Assembly: GCA_903939735.1 (NCBI GenBank)
Contig: CAJAIA010000045.1
Coordinates: 1-36,326 of the forward strand
DNA length: 36,326 nt
From: an uncultured Ignavibacteria bacterium
GTDB lineage: Bacteria; Bacteroidota; Ignavibacteria; Kapaibacteriales; Kapaibacteriaceae
Direction: 5' to 3'
Shown here: one piece after another, positions 24,406-33,275 of the stretch
Numbering within the stretch: position 1 is the stretch's first letter
Layout: every line of letters begins with the position of its first letter
Translations under genes and position numbers: made by a program
Notes under the pieces: generated by a model
Databases searched by the model: none
What the model was told of the DNA's origin: nothing
The model's input: the letters and a program-made list of their open reading frames with translations, nothing else

Positions 24406-26184
24406 TTATCGAGTCACGACTACACGCGATGTGCTTACAGCGCCGTTAAGACGCACGACAAGTGAGTATGATCCCGTTGCCAGTTGATCAACTGGGAGTG
24501 ATACGAGGCGAATCGACGGTGCAAGCGTTTCAGACACAACGTTGATCTGCTCGCCAGATGTTGTGAAGAGGTCAACACTCAACGTGCCACCCTGTTCAGC
24601 AACCACTTCCACCAGGCCTGATGTAGACATTGGGTTTGGCGAAACACGGACAGCCGAGGCCGAGAGAACGTTCTGTTCATTCACACCAACGGTTCCATCT
24701 GACCACAAGCGAAGTGTGACAGGACGGTGATCCGAGACAGTCGATGAGTAAGACGTGAGGTAGCGTTCTGGCGACTCGAGGTATGCGCGATAGTAGACAG
24801 GAACAAGGTTGCGGTTGATGATGATGTGATCGATGAACGAACGATTGAACCCGAGGTACGACGAAAGACCTTCTTGTTCGAGAGGAAGCGTAGTAGCCTT
24901 CCAACCTTGCGTGTCGTTGGTAAACACGCCATAGCATGAGGGAAGCGTTGAATCGATGTTCGTGCCGACGAGACGATCGTTAAAGTCGCCAAGGACAACT
25001 ACGGATGAGTCGTTGTAGAAGTCGCCCAGGTACGCATGGAATGTCTCAGCATCGGTCTTGCGTCGCTGATAGTCATTCTGTGCCGTCGCTGAATCTGTAG
25101 CCTTCGCATGAATGTTGAAGACGACCATTCGCTTACCACCGGCAATATCAAACGTCATACGCAGTGGGAAGCGTCCGTTTGCCCACGCTTGTGACCCGCC
25201 GTTTACTGCCAAGCCTGTTGATACAGGAGTGACTGTCGCTGGGTTGTAGATATAGGCCATCTTCTGATCAGAAGGAATGTCTGAATTGAAGATGCGACGG
25301 TAGCCACCAACGATCGAGTCGCTCAATGATGCAAGAGCTTCGTCTGTAAGTACTTCCTGCAGCGCGTAGATGTCTGCCTTAATCGTGTCCATGATCGTGC
25401 GAACGCGCTGGCGCTGTAGATCCTTGTTGAATGGACCACGTGTTGAATCCGCCCAGCCAAACCACTCGAGATTCCATGTTGTGATATCGATCGTGCGATT
25501 CTTGCTAACGGTATCAGCAACGATCGGAGGAAGTCCGACATCTTGTGCCAGACGTGGAAGAAGTTGGTATGTGCCACGGAATTGGCTCACGACGCCGATG
25601 ACGTCGATCTCACCAGTTGGGATCTCGAGATTATTGACACCGATCTCACATGCACGGTCGATACGGATAACGATGTCGTTCCCAGAGTTGTCCATCGCAT
25701 TGTAGCTGCGATTACCTTCGAAGCGACCGCTTTCAATCATCTTCAGGCGACGAATACGGACAAGTTGTCCCTCTACACCTTCGCCGATGAGTGGGATCGA
25801 GATTGAGCGAGCAGCTGGTTCGACGCGGGCGCCCGGTACGACTGTGAAGCGAAGAGCATTGCCTGTGAGCTGTGTAAGGCCCGTTCCAGGAGCTCCGGTT
25901 GTGTTGCCGAATTCAGCCAACGTGCCACTTTCAACAATCACTGAGTCGCCAATCTTCACGCCAAGCCGCATGTTCTCGTTGAACACCGCAATACCGCCTG
26001 TGCGGTCTTGCATGTACACAACATTCGAAAGCTCGATCGACGACGTAACACGTCCTGCGATCTTCGAGACTGTTGCACCGAAATCCAACTTCTTTGCATC
26101 AGCGATGGTTATTGGATCTTGCGCCAGCACAGCGATGCTCGTTAGGCAGAGCAGTGCGACGTAAAGAGAAAAGCGTTGCATCAT
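24406..26184 (-). CDS. T9SS-exported endonuclease/exonuclease/phosphatase-family protein
   Basis: The protein has 592 residues. The signal peptide ends near AQ22. Residues ~23-220 form an OB-fold-rich region (VVYMQDRTGGIAVFNEN, GDSVIVESGTLAEFGN...VIGVVSQFRGTYQLLPR), as in extracellular nucleases of the YhcR/DUF5689 style. Residues ~232-495 are a DNase-I-like EEP domain with WNLEWFG (Asn238), ALQEV (Glu277), NIHAKA (His359), LGDFND (Asp400, Asn402), SFIDHII (Asp452) and VSDHRPVT (Asp485, His486), a complete metal and catalytic set. Residues ~512-592 form a T9SS type A domain (VSPNPMSTSG). A surface or released nuclease or phosphodiesterase is expected. It is the last gene of the TonB-DUF4397 operon, 21 bp after the lipoprotein gene. 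Confidence 0.88.
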   Translation of the reverse strand: MMQRFSLYVALLCLTSIAVLAQDPITIADAKKLDFGATVSKIAGRVTSSIELSNVVYMQDRTGGIAVFNENMRLGVKIGDSVIVESGTLAEFGNTTGAPGTGLTQLTGNALRFTVVPGARVEPAARSISIPLIGEGVEGQLVRIRRLKMIESGRFEGNRSYNAMDNSGNDIVIRIDRACEIGVNNLEIPTGEIDVIGVVSQFRGTYQLLPRLAQDVGLPPIVADTVSKNRTIDITTWNLEWFGWADSTRGPFNKDLQRQRVRTIMDTIKADIYALQEVLTDEALASLSDSIVGGYRRIFNSDIPSDQKMAYIYNPATVTPVSTGLAVNGGSQAWANGRFPLRMTFDIAGGKRMVVFNIHAKATDSATAQNDYQRRKTDAETFHAYLGDFYNDSSVVVLGDFNDRLVGTNIDSTLPSCYGVFTNDTQGWKATTLPLEQEGLSSYLGFNRSFIDHIIINRNLVPVYYRAYLESPERYLTSYSSTVSDHRPVTLRLWSDGTVGVNEQNVLSASAVRVSPNPMSTSGLVEVVAEQGGTLSVDLFTTSGEQINVVSETLAPSIRLVSLPVDQLATGSYSLVVRLNGAVSTSRVVVTR

Positions 26185-26205
26185 GAACGTGATCCTGGGA
26201 GAGAA

Positions 26206-26883
26206 TTAGAAAATGCCGAGGAGAAGTTCGCCTGCTGTCGGTGCATCGTAGCTATACAGCATGTACGATGTTCCGGCTTGCAGCTGAACGTTGGTAAGTG
26301 TTGCCAGAACGGTTGTCGTGCCGCTTTCACGAATCTCAAAGGAGTAGGTTCCTGGCGCAAGTTGGGAATACTGCGCAGAACTTTTTCCGGGATCGAAGAA
26401 GTCTGGTGTGAGCTTGGTTTGACCATTCACCCAAACGTCGACTTCGTAGAATCCCACGCCTGTTGACCCGCCCATGTGCGTAAAGCGCACGAAGGCTTGC
26501 GCCGTACCAGCGGGTAGTACGGTGTCTTGAATCTCGCGACGGTATTCAATCACACTTGACGAATCACCCCATACAAAGAGCAGCACGCGTGCACTCCCAC
26601 CAAGTGTGAAGCGCAGGTCGGTGCGGTAATTGCGTGATGGTGAACCAAAAAAGAACTTCACCTGACGTCCTGCAGGAACAGAGGTAAAGTCTGATGCAGC
26701 TCCACGTGCGACATCGACATACGATGAACTGTCGATGGTGACGCGAAGTTGAGGCACGTTGTACGTTGTGTTAACAATGCGAAGTTGAGCCGGTTCTGGT
26801 GTTGGAAACGAGATCACACCGTCGCTGCATGCAACCAACGCAAGACACGAAGATGTCAGCAAGAGTCGAACAAGAAGCTTCAT
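26206..26883 (-). CDS. DUF4397-type outer-membrane lipoprotein
   Basis: The ATG at 26883 gives 225 residues opening with a lipoprotein signal MKLLVRLLLTSSCLALVAC, lipobox LVAC with lipidated Cys19. The longer frame from 26931 would overlap the TonB gene and bury the signal. The mature part is beta-rich with AQLRIVNTTYNVPQLRVTID, SDFTSVPAGRQVKFFF, AFVRFTHMGG...VDVWVNGQ, LAPGTYSFEIRESG and TYMLYSYDA-like phrases. These are typical of DUF4397, which carries two such beta-sandwich halves. Function of the domain is unknown. Its place between a TonB receptor and a secreted phosphoesterase suggests a substrate-binding accessory on the cell surface, by analogy to SusD-type lipoproteins though not homologous (inference). 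Confidence 0.75.
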   Translation of the reverse strand: MKLLVRLLLTSSCLALVACSDGVISFPTPEPAQLRIVNTTYNVPQLRVTIDSSSYVDVARGAASDFTSVPAGRQVKFFFGSPSRNYRTDLRFTLGGSARVLLFVWGDSSSVIEYRREIQDTVLPAGTAQAFVRFTHMGGSTGVGFYEVDVWVNGQTKLTPDFFDPGKSSAQYSQLAPGTYSFEIRESGTTTVLATLTNVQLQAGTSYMLYSYDAPTAGELLLGIF

Positions 26884-26894
26884 GGATGATGCCG

Positions 26895-29800
26895 TTAGAA
26901 CGTGTAGCGAACGCCAAGCTGCATTCGCCACCGTGAAAAGAAGTTGTCGGTGATATACACGCCAGGCTGATTGTTTGTTACTGGCTCGGTGTAGGTCATG
27001 CGCAGTCGACCTTGTGCATCGAACGGCTTGCCGTTGTTATCGAGCACCAGGCCGAACACATTCGCGCTCTGGAAGTCGACGAAGCGCTGCAAGCCCCATT
27101 CCGAGTTGAAGAGATTGAGCACATTCTGAACATCGAGTGAGAACTGAATCGTGTGGTCAGAGAATGCCGGGATCTGCTGTAGGATGCGGAGGTCGAGCAG
27201 GTTTACCCATGGTTCGCGGAGAACGTTGCGTGGGAGGATCTGACCTTGATACTGCTTGATCATAGGGTTGGCATCGATGAAGGCCATGATCTGCTGCCAG
27301 ATCTGATCTGGTGAACGGAGGTCAGTCGCATCGGTTGGTTGTGGGATGACGATCTTGGTGCCGTAGTCTTCTGGCTTTGGCACGTAGACCAGGTCGTTAC
27401 CGCCAGCTGCGTTATCCCCGTTGTAATCCTGCGCATACGATAGTGAGTAGGGACGTCCGCTATTGCCTGAGTAGAAGACGCCGATCGATGTCCAGATGTC
27501 CTTGTCCCACGTGATGCGATACGAGCCGGATACCGATATGCGATGGAGCATGTCGAAGCTTGAGTTACCCAGTGTGACGTTGTTTGGATCGATGGCGTCG
27601 GTGCTGGTCCACTGCGAAGTAGCGGTTGCTGCTGTCGATGAGTTAAGATCTTGCGTGCGACCGTAGGTGTACATCAGCATCACGCCGAGTCCTGGAATGA
27701 TACGATTTACTTCGTCTACGCGAAGCTGACCTGAGGCGCTGTACTGATAGCCAGCTGATCGGCTGCGTAAGAGGATTACCTGCGTGAATCGGCGATCAGC
27801 CAGAGAGTCTGCTGAGCCCCCTGCATACAGCGGACGTCCATCGAGAGGGGATACACCGATCAGCGTATCACCACCGCTAACAAAACGCAGCTTTGAGCGA
27901 CGGAGGTTGAGGTTGGCGTAATCGACTTGATTCAAGAACGATCCGTACATCCCTTCAACCGTGAATGTCACGCCTTGTGTGAGCTTGAGGTCTGTAGCCA
28001 ATGTCGATCGCCAGACTTGCGGTAGACGAAACTCTGTGTCGGTGATGTTGATTGCTGATGTATTGATGGGTAGGCCGGGATATCCCGGAGTACCTGGGCG
28101 AGGTGCTGGCACACGCAAGTCCCACGTGACGGGAATACCACCTGATGTGATTGGGTTCGGGAGGTTGTTACCGCCAAGCTCTGCGCGGAACAAATCAATG
28201 CCAGTGTTCGAGTATTGATTCGACAACCACACGGCCGCAACACGGCCAGTAAACACGCCCGTACCGCCACGCAGCTGCCATGTCTTGTCGCCCGAGATGT
28301 CATAGTTGAAGCCTACACGTGGCGAGAACATCAAGGTTCCACTTGGAACCTCACGCGTTGAGCGACCCGGGAATGCGCTCGCAAAGGCAGTGTTCTCGTA
28401 GGGAGTTGAAAGGTAAAGCGGCACATCAACACGGACGCCGCCCGTGAGTCGCAACAGGTCGGTTACTTGCCATTCGTCCTGCGCATAGAAGCCAAGCTGA
28501 AGCATGTTCCATGCAGCGCGTGGTTGCGGATTGCCTCCCGTGACGCTATCGTTAGCGTAGCTCACGCGGTAGTAGTTCGCCTGACCAACTTCGTATGCAT
28601 CAATCGTTGGGAACTGGTAGCTACCGTAGTAGTCCTGGATGAACAGGTTGTTGAAGCGCGAAAACTCGTTGTGCGTTCCAACGGTCACGGTATGATCACC
28701 AAGGAACCACGTAAGATCGTCGGTCAGAGCGATGAGTGTTTGGTCGAGCGCATTGGCTTGCGAGCTACGTTCTGGACCAAGGGCGACGTTCAGACCCGAC
28801 CCCACTTGGATGCGGACTTCGGGGAACGGGATGGGATTGCCCGATCCATCGGCAGGAAGGATTCGTCGATCATTCGTTTGTGTGTAGGATACCCGGAGCT
28901 CATTACTGAACTCTTGCGACAAAACGCTATTGAGCTGGAGCACTGTCTGATTGTTCACGCTCTCGAAGGTATTCATGCGGCTGAGAAGCGAGTAGTTCAG
29001 ATTGTTGCGCAGGAGATTACGATCCTGAATTCCGTAGGTGAAGTTGTGACGGAGCTGCAACTTGTGCGCATCATTGATGTTGTAATCCAATCGTGCAATC
29101 ATGTTGATTGTGTTGTTGCGCGTATTGGTGATTCCATACCCGCCCGCATCATATCCATACTTGCTGCGCGTTATGGCGATAATGCGGTCGAGATCCTGCG
29201 ACGGGACAGGGAAGTTGTTCAGAGCAGTAGGATCGTTGAGAGATACTTCAACAGGCGTCGAGCGCAGGCGCGCTTCGGCAGTTACGTGAAACAGCAGCTT
29301 GTCTTTGATCATGGGGCCACCCAAACGTCCGCCGAACTGGTAGTCGTAGAACTTGTCGAACGGACGCCGCGCAGCATCGGGGCTAACGCCAACCAGACTC
29401 TGATTGCGGCCATAGGCAAAGACCGATCCTCGGAACTCATTTGTACCGCCACGTGTGATGGCATTCACCAAGCCACCCGTAAAACCGCTCTGACGAATGT
29501 CGTATGGAGACACGTTCACGCGCAGTCGTTCAATAGCATCGAGCGAGAGGAAGTTTGAGTTTGCCTGTGATCCAGCAGTGCCTGCCGAACCAAGTGCGAA
29601 CACATCGTTTGCAACAGCACCGTCGATCTGGAAGTTGTTGAAGCGTGAGTTCACGCCCATGATGCTGATGCCTTGTAGTCCATCGCTACCAGCAGTTTGC
29701 GTTTGATTCGCATACGGATTGATGCGTGCGATGTCGCTGATGCTGCGGTTGATGGACGGCGCGGCAGAGATGGCTTGTTCGCTTATCGTTGAACCCGAAC

Positions 29801-30203
29801 CAGTGCGTCCTGGATCAAACAGCGGATCGCGATCAGCCGCGATCACAACTTCACTGCGCTTGCGCGTTGATGTACGAAGCTGGATGTTGACCGTTGTTGC
29901 TTCGCCCACATCGACTAAAATGTTGCGAAGGGTGTCGGCTTCAAAGCCGACGTACGTCGTGACGATCGAATAGGAGCCGGGCCGCATGCCGCGAATAAGG
30001 TACTGTCCGCGAGACTTCGAGATGGCTCCATAGATCGAGCCCGTGGATGTCGAGATAGCCTTGACCGTTGCTCCAACGAGGGGTACATCACCTTTTACGG
30101 CGCCTGTGATCGACCCAGTGGTTACACCTTGTGCATGTACGAGCGTATGTGCGCACAGAAAGAGAGCTGCAAGGACAACAGCGAAACAACGGGGCATGGG
30201 CAT
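26895..30203 (-). CDS. TonB-dependent outer-membrane receptor with carboxypeptidase-regulatory-like domain (Oar-like)
   Basis: The protein has 1102 residues with a signal peptide (FAVVLAALFLCAHTLVHAQ). Residues ~28-112 are a CarboxypepD_reg/Ig-like domain (GSITGAVKGDVPLVGATVKAI...GSYSIVTTYVGF). Residues ~125-260 form the plug (SINRSISDIARINPYANQTQ, ISIMGVNSRFNNFQIDGA, GGLVNAITRGGTNEFRGS), and the rest is a 22-strand-type barrel ending RMQLGVRYTF with terminal Phe. The layout matches Oar-like receptors, which import or export large substrates with TonB energy. An ATG two codons in (30197) is an alternative start. It heads the operon with the DUF4397 lipoprotein and the T9SS phosphoesterase and is divergent from the PP2C gene. 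Substrate unknown; nucleic-acid products are a context-based guess. Confidence 0.9.
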   Translation of the reverse strand: MPMPRCFAVVLAALFLCAHTLVHAQGVTTGSITGAVKGDVPLVGATVKAISTSTGSIYGAISKSRGQYLIRGMRPGSYSIVTTYVGFEADTLRNILVDVGEATTVNIQLRTSTRKRSEVVIAADRDPLFDPGRTGSGSTISEQAISAAPSINRSISDIARINPYANQTQTAGSDGLQGISIMGVNSRFNNFQIDGAVANDVFALGSAGTAGSQANSNFLSLDAIERLRVNVSPYDIRQSGFTGGLVNAITRGGTNEFRGSVFAYGRNQSLVGVSPDAARRPFDKFYDYQFGGRLGGPMIKDKLLFHVTAEARLRSTPVEVSLNDPTALNNFPVPSQDLDRIIAITRSKYGYDAGGYGITNTRNNTINMIARLDYNINDAHKLQLRHNFTYGIQDRNLLRNNLNYSLLSRMNTFESVNNQTVLQLNSVLSQEFSNELRVSYTQTNDRRILPADGSGNPIPFPEVRIQVGSGLNVALGPERSSQANALDQTLIALTDDLTWFLGDHTVTVGTHNEFSRFNNLFIQDYYGSYQFPTIDAYEVGQANYYRVSYANDSVTGGNPQPRAAWNMLQLGFYAQDEWQVTDLLRLTGGVRVDVPLYLSTPYENTAFASAFPGRSTREVPSGTLMFSPRVGFNYDISGDKTWQLRGGTGVFTGRVAAVWLSNQYSNTGIDLFRAELGGNNLPNPITSGGIPVTWDLRVPAPRPGTPGYPGLPINTSAINITDTEFRLPQVWRSTLATDLKLTQGVTFTVEGMYGSFLNQVDYANLNLRRSKLRFVSGGDTLIGVSPLDGRPLYAGGSADSLADRRFTQVILLRSRSAGYQYSASGQLRVDEVNRIIPGLGVMLMYTYGRTQDLNSSTAATATSQWTSTDAIDPNNVTLGNSSFDMLHRISVSGSYRITWDKDIWTSIGVFYSGNSGRPYSLSYAQDYNGDNAAGGNDLVYVPKPEDYGTKIVIPQPTDATDLRSPDQIWQQIMAFIDANPMIKQYQGQILPRNVLREPWVNLLDLRILQQIPAFSDHTIQFSLDVQNVLNLFNSEWGLQRFVDFQSANVFGLVLDNNGKPFDAQGRLRMTYTEPVTNNQPGVYITDNFFSRWRMQLGVRYTF

Positions 30204-30222
30204 TCTCGGATTCAGATGGTCC

Positions 30223-30230
30223 CAAAATTA
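30223..30230 (-). promoter_or_regulatory. Bacteroidota-type -7 box (TAATTTTG) for the TonB receptor operon
   Basis: The minus strand reads CCGTAATTTTGGGACC, an exact TAnnTTTG match whose last base lies 19 bp before the ATG at 30203. The 10-mer CGTAATTTTG is identical to that preceding the gene at 16171. No TTTG element is seen at the usual upstream distance. Confidence 0.45.
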
Positions 30231-30261
30231 CGGTTTTCCCGTCGCCTGCGGTGCCCGCCCG

Positions 30262-30269
30262 TATATTCG
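30262..30269 (+). promoter_or_regulatory. Putative -7-like box abutting the PP2C phosphatase start codon
   Basis: TATATTCG is one mismatch from TAnnTTTG and ends three bases before the chosen ATG at 30273. This would give a leaderless transcript. It supports, weakly, the downstream start over the long open frame that begins inside the divergent TonB gene. Confidence 0.3.
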
Positions 30270-30272
30270 CTT

Positions 30273-31967
30273 ATGGCAACGCCACACATCCATCCACCCT
30301 CGCCTGCTCGTTCTGCTCTCAACCTGACATCGGTTCTGGATGTTGCCACACGCGCGGGCGAGTACGAATCGGCTGAACCGATCCTGAACGCCGCAGTTCT
30401 GAGCGTCATGGGGCGTTGCAAAGTGCTACGTGCGTGCGTTCTGCGTCCGTCTGGCGGCATGTTCGAGCCAGTGCTTGTGAAGGGGCTTCAAACGCCACAT
30501 GTTCCGGTATTCACGTGTGTGGAGCCAGTCCCTGCTCGTGAATGTGAGGGGGCAGGAGCACTTGCGGCTGCAGGGGTCGAGTGGATCATTCCTATCCAGC
30601 ATCAGGGCGAGATTACGGCGCTCATGTGCCTTGGCAAGAGCATCGACGTCATAGGCGATGAAGAGTCTCTCCTGTACCTCGATGTGATGCGTGCAATCGT
30701 TGCTGTGGCCGTGCATAATGCCGAGGCGATGGTCGCTCTGCGACTTTCACGAGTTGCAGTCGAACGCCAGGCGTTGTTGCTGCGGTCGCTGTTTGAAGTA
30801 TCACGAGATTTCACTGGTGTCGTTGACGATGACGCAATTCTTCGACTGACGTCGTTGCGCCTCATGGGGCAACTCATGACGTCGAGCTTCGCGCTTATTC
30901 TCGATCCATCGTTTGGCATGGAGACGGTGATTGTCAATAGGGCAGACGCGCAGCATCTGGCCGACCTCTTTCCTCGGGTGCTCTCGTTGTCAGCTCCTGT
31001 TCGCATAGATGATCTGGACGATTCCGACCCGCTACACGAGCTGTTTGCCCAGCATAATGTCGGCATGGCAGCTCCCATGGTGCTGCACGGAAAGAACGTC
31101 GGAGCGCTTGTTGTCTGTCGAAAGCTCACCGGGCAAGCATACACGCTCGACGAACGGTCCTTCTTGGAATCGGTGGCATCGATCGTGATCACGGCGCTTG
31201 AGAATGAGCGTCTCGATCGTGATCGTCGCGAGCGCGAACGCCTGGAAAACGAGCTTGACATTGCGGCCACGATTCAGTCGGGATTGCTCCCGATGGAACT
31301 TCCGGATACGCCCGGACTCGACATTGCGGCTTCGATGTTAACGAGTCGTCGCATTGGTGGCGACTATTATGACGTGATCCCACTTGACACCGAGCGTGTC
31401 CTCGTTGCAATAGGAGATGTCTCAGGTAAAGGCGTCCCGGCTGCACTTCTCATGGCAAACGTACAAGCTGCGCTGAACGTCATGGCCCCATTGGATCTTC
31501 CACTGCCATTGCTCATGGAGCGCATGAACCATCTCGTGTGCGCCAATACCGAGCCTGATGTCTTCGTTACGATGTTCGTTGGCGTTGTCAATACTGCTAC
31601 GAAGCGGATCGACTATGTCAATGCCGGACATAATCCGCCGATCGTGCTTCGTAATGGGACGGCTGAGCAGCTTCGCACCGGTGGTGTGCTTATCGGTGTA
31701 CTGCCCGACGCGCCGCCATACGTACAAGGATCGCACGACCTGACTACAGGTGACGTCTTGGTACTCTACACAGACGGAGTCACGGAAGCTATAGATGAGC
31801 AACGCCGTGAATATGGAATTGAACGATTAACAGCGTGGCTTCACACGCACGCAGCAATGAGTCCGACGACAATTGTTGCGGAACTTCGCGACGAACTTAC
31901 TTCGTATCGTGCGTCGGATACTCCCGATGACGATACATCACTCCTTGTGATAAAGGTCAACGAATGA
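30273..31967 (+). CDS. GAF-GAF-PP2C (RsbU/SpoIIE-type) serine phosphatase
   Basis: The start at 30273 gives 564 residues. Upstream ATGs (30129 and others) lie within or against the divergent TonB gene and add a basic, non-conserved extension. Two GAF-like sensor domains (~15-155 and ~165-311) are joined by a charged helix (308-340, ENERLDRDRRERERLENEL) to a PP2C-type SpoIIE domain. That domain has GGDYYD (362-367), GDVSGKG (381-387), FVTMFVG (431-437), AGHNPP (451-456), LYTDGVTEA (498-506) and DDDTSLLVI (552-560), all metal-binding Asp included. Such proteins dephosphorylate anti-sigma-factor antagonists in partner-switching pathways. No partner (STAS or HATPase) is in the window. It overlaps the methyltransferase gene in ATGA. 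Confidence 0.9.
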   Translation: MATPHIHPPSPARSALNLTSVLDVATRAGEYESAEPILNAAVLSVMGRCKVLRACVLRPSGGMFEPVLVKGLQTPHVPVFTCVEPVPARECEGAGALAAAGVEWIIPIQHQGEITALMCLGKSIDVIGDEESLLYLDVMRAIVAVAVHNAEAMVALRLSRVAVERQALLLRSLFEVSRDFTGVVDDDAILRLTSLRLMGQLMTSSFALILDPSFGMETVIVNRADAQHLADLFPRVLSLSAPVRIDDLDDSDPLHELFAQHNVGMAAPMVLHGKNVGALVVCRKLTGQAYTLDERSFLESVASIVITALENERLDRDRRERERLENELDIAATIQSGLLPMELPDTPGLDIAASMLTSRRIGGDYYDVIPLDTERVLVAIGDVSGKGVPAALLMANVQAALNVMAPLDLPLPLLMERMNHLVCANTEPDVFVTMFVGVVNTATKRIDYVNAGHNPPIVLRNGTAEQLRTGGVLIGVLPDAPPYVQGSHDLTTGDVLVLYTDGVTEAIDEQRREYGIERLTAWLHTHAAMSPTTIVAELRDELTSYRASDTPDDDTSLLVIKVNE

Positions 31968-33262
31968 CATTCGAACAATGCATGGCGGATGCCGCCCAAC
32001 ACCACCGCGTCTCGCTTGGGAATGGGGTAGAGCCATTTGCTCGAATCGCCTACGACGCCGAATTGTTGATCAAGCGTGATGCTGTGGCGAAATTCACTGC
32101 GTCACTTAAGCTGCCGTCGTCGCTTGTTGATGCGATCGTACCTGCGCCTATGCCGCGGGGATATCGCACGACATCGCGCCGTCGTGTTCGTGTACGCACC
32201 GGTGCAGTAGAACTTGTGCATGGTGACGGAAGTACGGCAGATGGTGCAAGTCCGCTCGAACCAGAACTTCATTCGAACATCTATACGCACCTCACGGCGG
32301 CGATTAAGCGTCTGACACCACCAATGCGGCAGGTGCTGAACCACATGATTCTGCGTGGGTCGTACGAGGAGATCGTACTGATTATCAACGTCACAGAGTT
32401 GAATGCTGGTGTGGTTCGCTCGCTACGGACAATGTCTGAGCATCTTCGAGACGCATTCCCGCAGGTGCAGCACGCATGGATCTATCACGATCCCAAGGGC
32501 AGTCGCTACTACCTTGATCTGGAACGTCCCGCAACGGGTGTTGGTGCCAAGAAGCTCTTCGGAGCGTCAGCTTGGAAGTACGCAATTGGACCCGTGCAGT
32601 ATCAAGTTGGTGTGTTCTCGTTCTCGCAAGTCAACCTTTCAATGGTGGAGAATCTGGTCGCCGTTGTGCGGGATCACGCTGAATGCACGACTGATGACGT
32701 TCTGTACGATATCTACTGCGGCTACGGACTGTTTGGTGCAGCGTTGGCCTCATCCGTGCAGCGCGTCGTGGCAGTCGATGGCGACGAGGCTACGGTCGAT
32801 AATGCACGGTACTCGATCCGTCGTGCTGGCGGTACGTGCACCGCGCTCACACAGGTTATCCGCAGTGGAAACGACATTGATGCGATCGTTCGGTCGCTCT
32901 ATCGCATCGCACGAAAAGATCCCGCTGAGGCATCGAACGTCGTTGTGATCGATCCGCCACGGTCGGGTACGGCCGAGCGGGTTATTGCTGAAATCGCGAG
33001 CGGACTCCAACCACGTCGAGTTGTAGAGGTCTATTGCGGTCCGGACGAGATTTATCGCAGCACACGTGAGTGGCGACAGGCTGGATACGGCGTAACACGT
33101 GTCACTCCGGTTGATCTCTTCCCAGGAACAACAAGCATGGAATTCGTGATTACCTACGATCAGGGTGCTGTCGTTGCCGCTCCAGAACCACGTTCTTCCC
33201 CACGTCCAACCTCACGGCAAGGTCAGCCTCCACGACAGGGTGGGGGACGCTGGCGACGCTAA
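31964..33262 (+). CDS. TrmA/RumA-family RNA (uracil-5-)-methyltransferase-like protein
   Basis: The protein has 432 residues. The C-terminal Rossmann methyltransferase shows SQVN (221-224), DIYCGYGLFG (249-258), VVAVDGDEATVDNAR, VVVIDPPRSG (326-335), VVEVYCGPD (353-361, with the catalytic Cys in place of the usual SCNP) and the C-terminal FPGTTSMEFV (386-395; family FPxTxHVE). It forms 5-methyluridine in tRNA or 23S rRNA by covalent catalysis. The N-terminal half has the YRxxxRxRVR element (67-77) but no TRAM domain and no four-Cys iron-sulphur motif. The last ~25 residues are a basic Pro/Arg/Gly tail suggesting RNA contact. It is translationally coupled to the PP2C gene. Confidence 0.83.
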   Translation: MTFEQCMADAAQHHRVSLGNGVEPFARIAYDAELLIKRDAVAKFTASLKLPSSLVDAIVPAPMPRGYRTTSRRRVRVRTGAVELVHGDGSTADGASPLEPELHSNIYTHLTAAIKRLTPPMRQVLNHMILRGSYEEIVLIINVTELNAGVVRSLRTMSEHLRDAFPQVQHAWIYHDPKGSRYYLDLERPATGVGAKKLFGASAWKYAIGPVQYQVGVFSFSQVNLSMVENLVAVVRDHAECTTDDVLYDIYCGYGLFGAALASSVQRVVAVDGDEATVDNARYSIRRAGGTCTALTQVIRSGNDIDAIVRSLYRIARKDPAEASNVVVIDPPRSGTAERVIAEIASGLQPRRVVEVYCGPDEIYRSTREWRQAGYGVTRVTPVDLFPGTTSMEFVITYDQGAVVAAPEPRSSPRPTSRQGQPPRQGGGRWRR

Positions 33263-33275
33263 CAACGTGTGGAGG

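Noticed and set aside
28467-29558. 363-codon open frame on the plus strand inside the TonB receptor gene
   Set aside because: It is antisense to a well-supported receptor, has no recognisable domain or signal, and its composition mirrors codon structure of the opposite strand.
30129-30272. Longer N-terminus for the PP2C phosphatase
   Set aside because: It would start inside the divergent TonB receptor gene and encodes a basic stretch with no domain; the ATG at 30273 fits the domain boundary.
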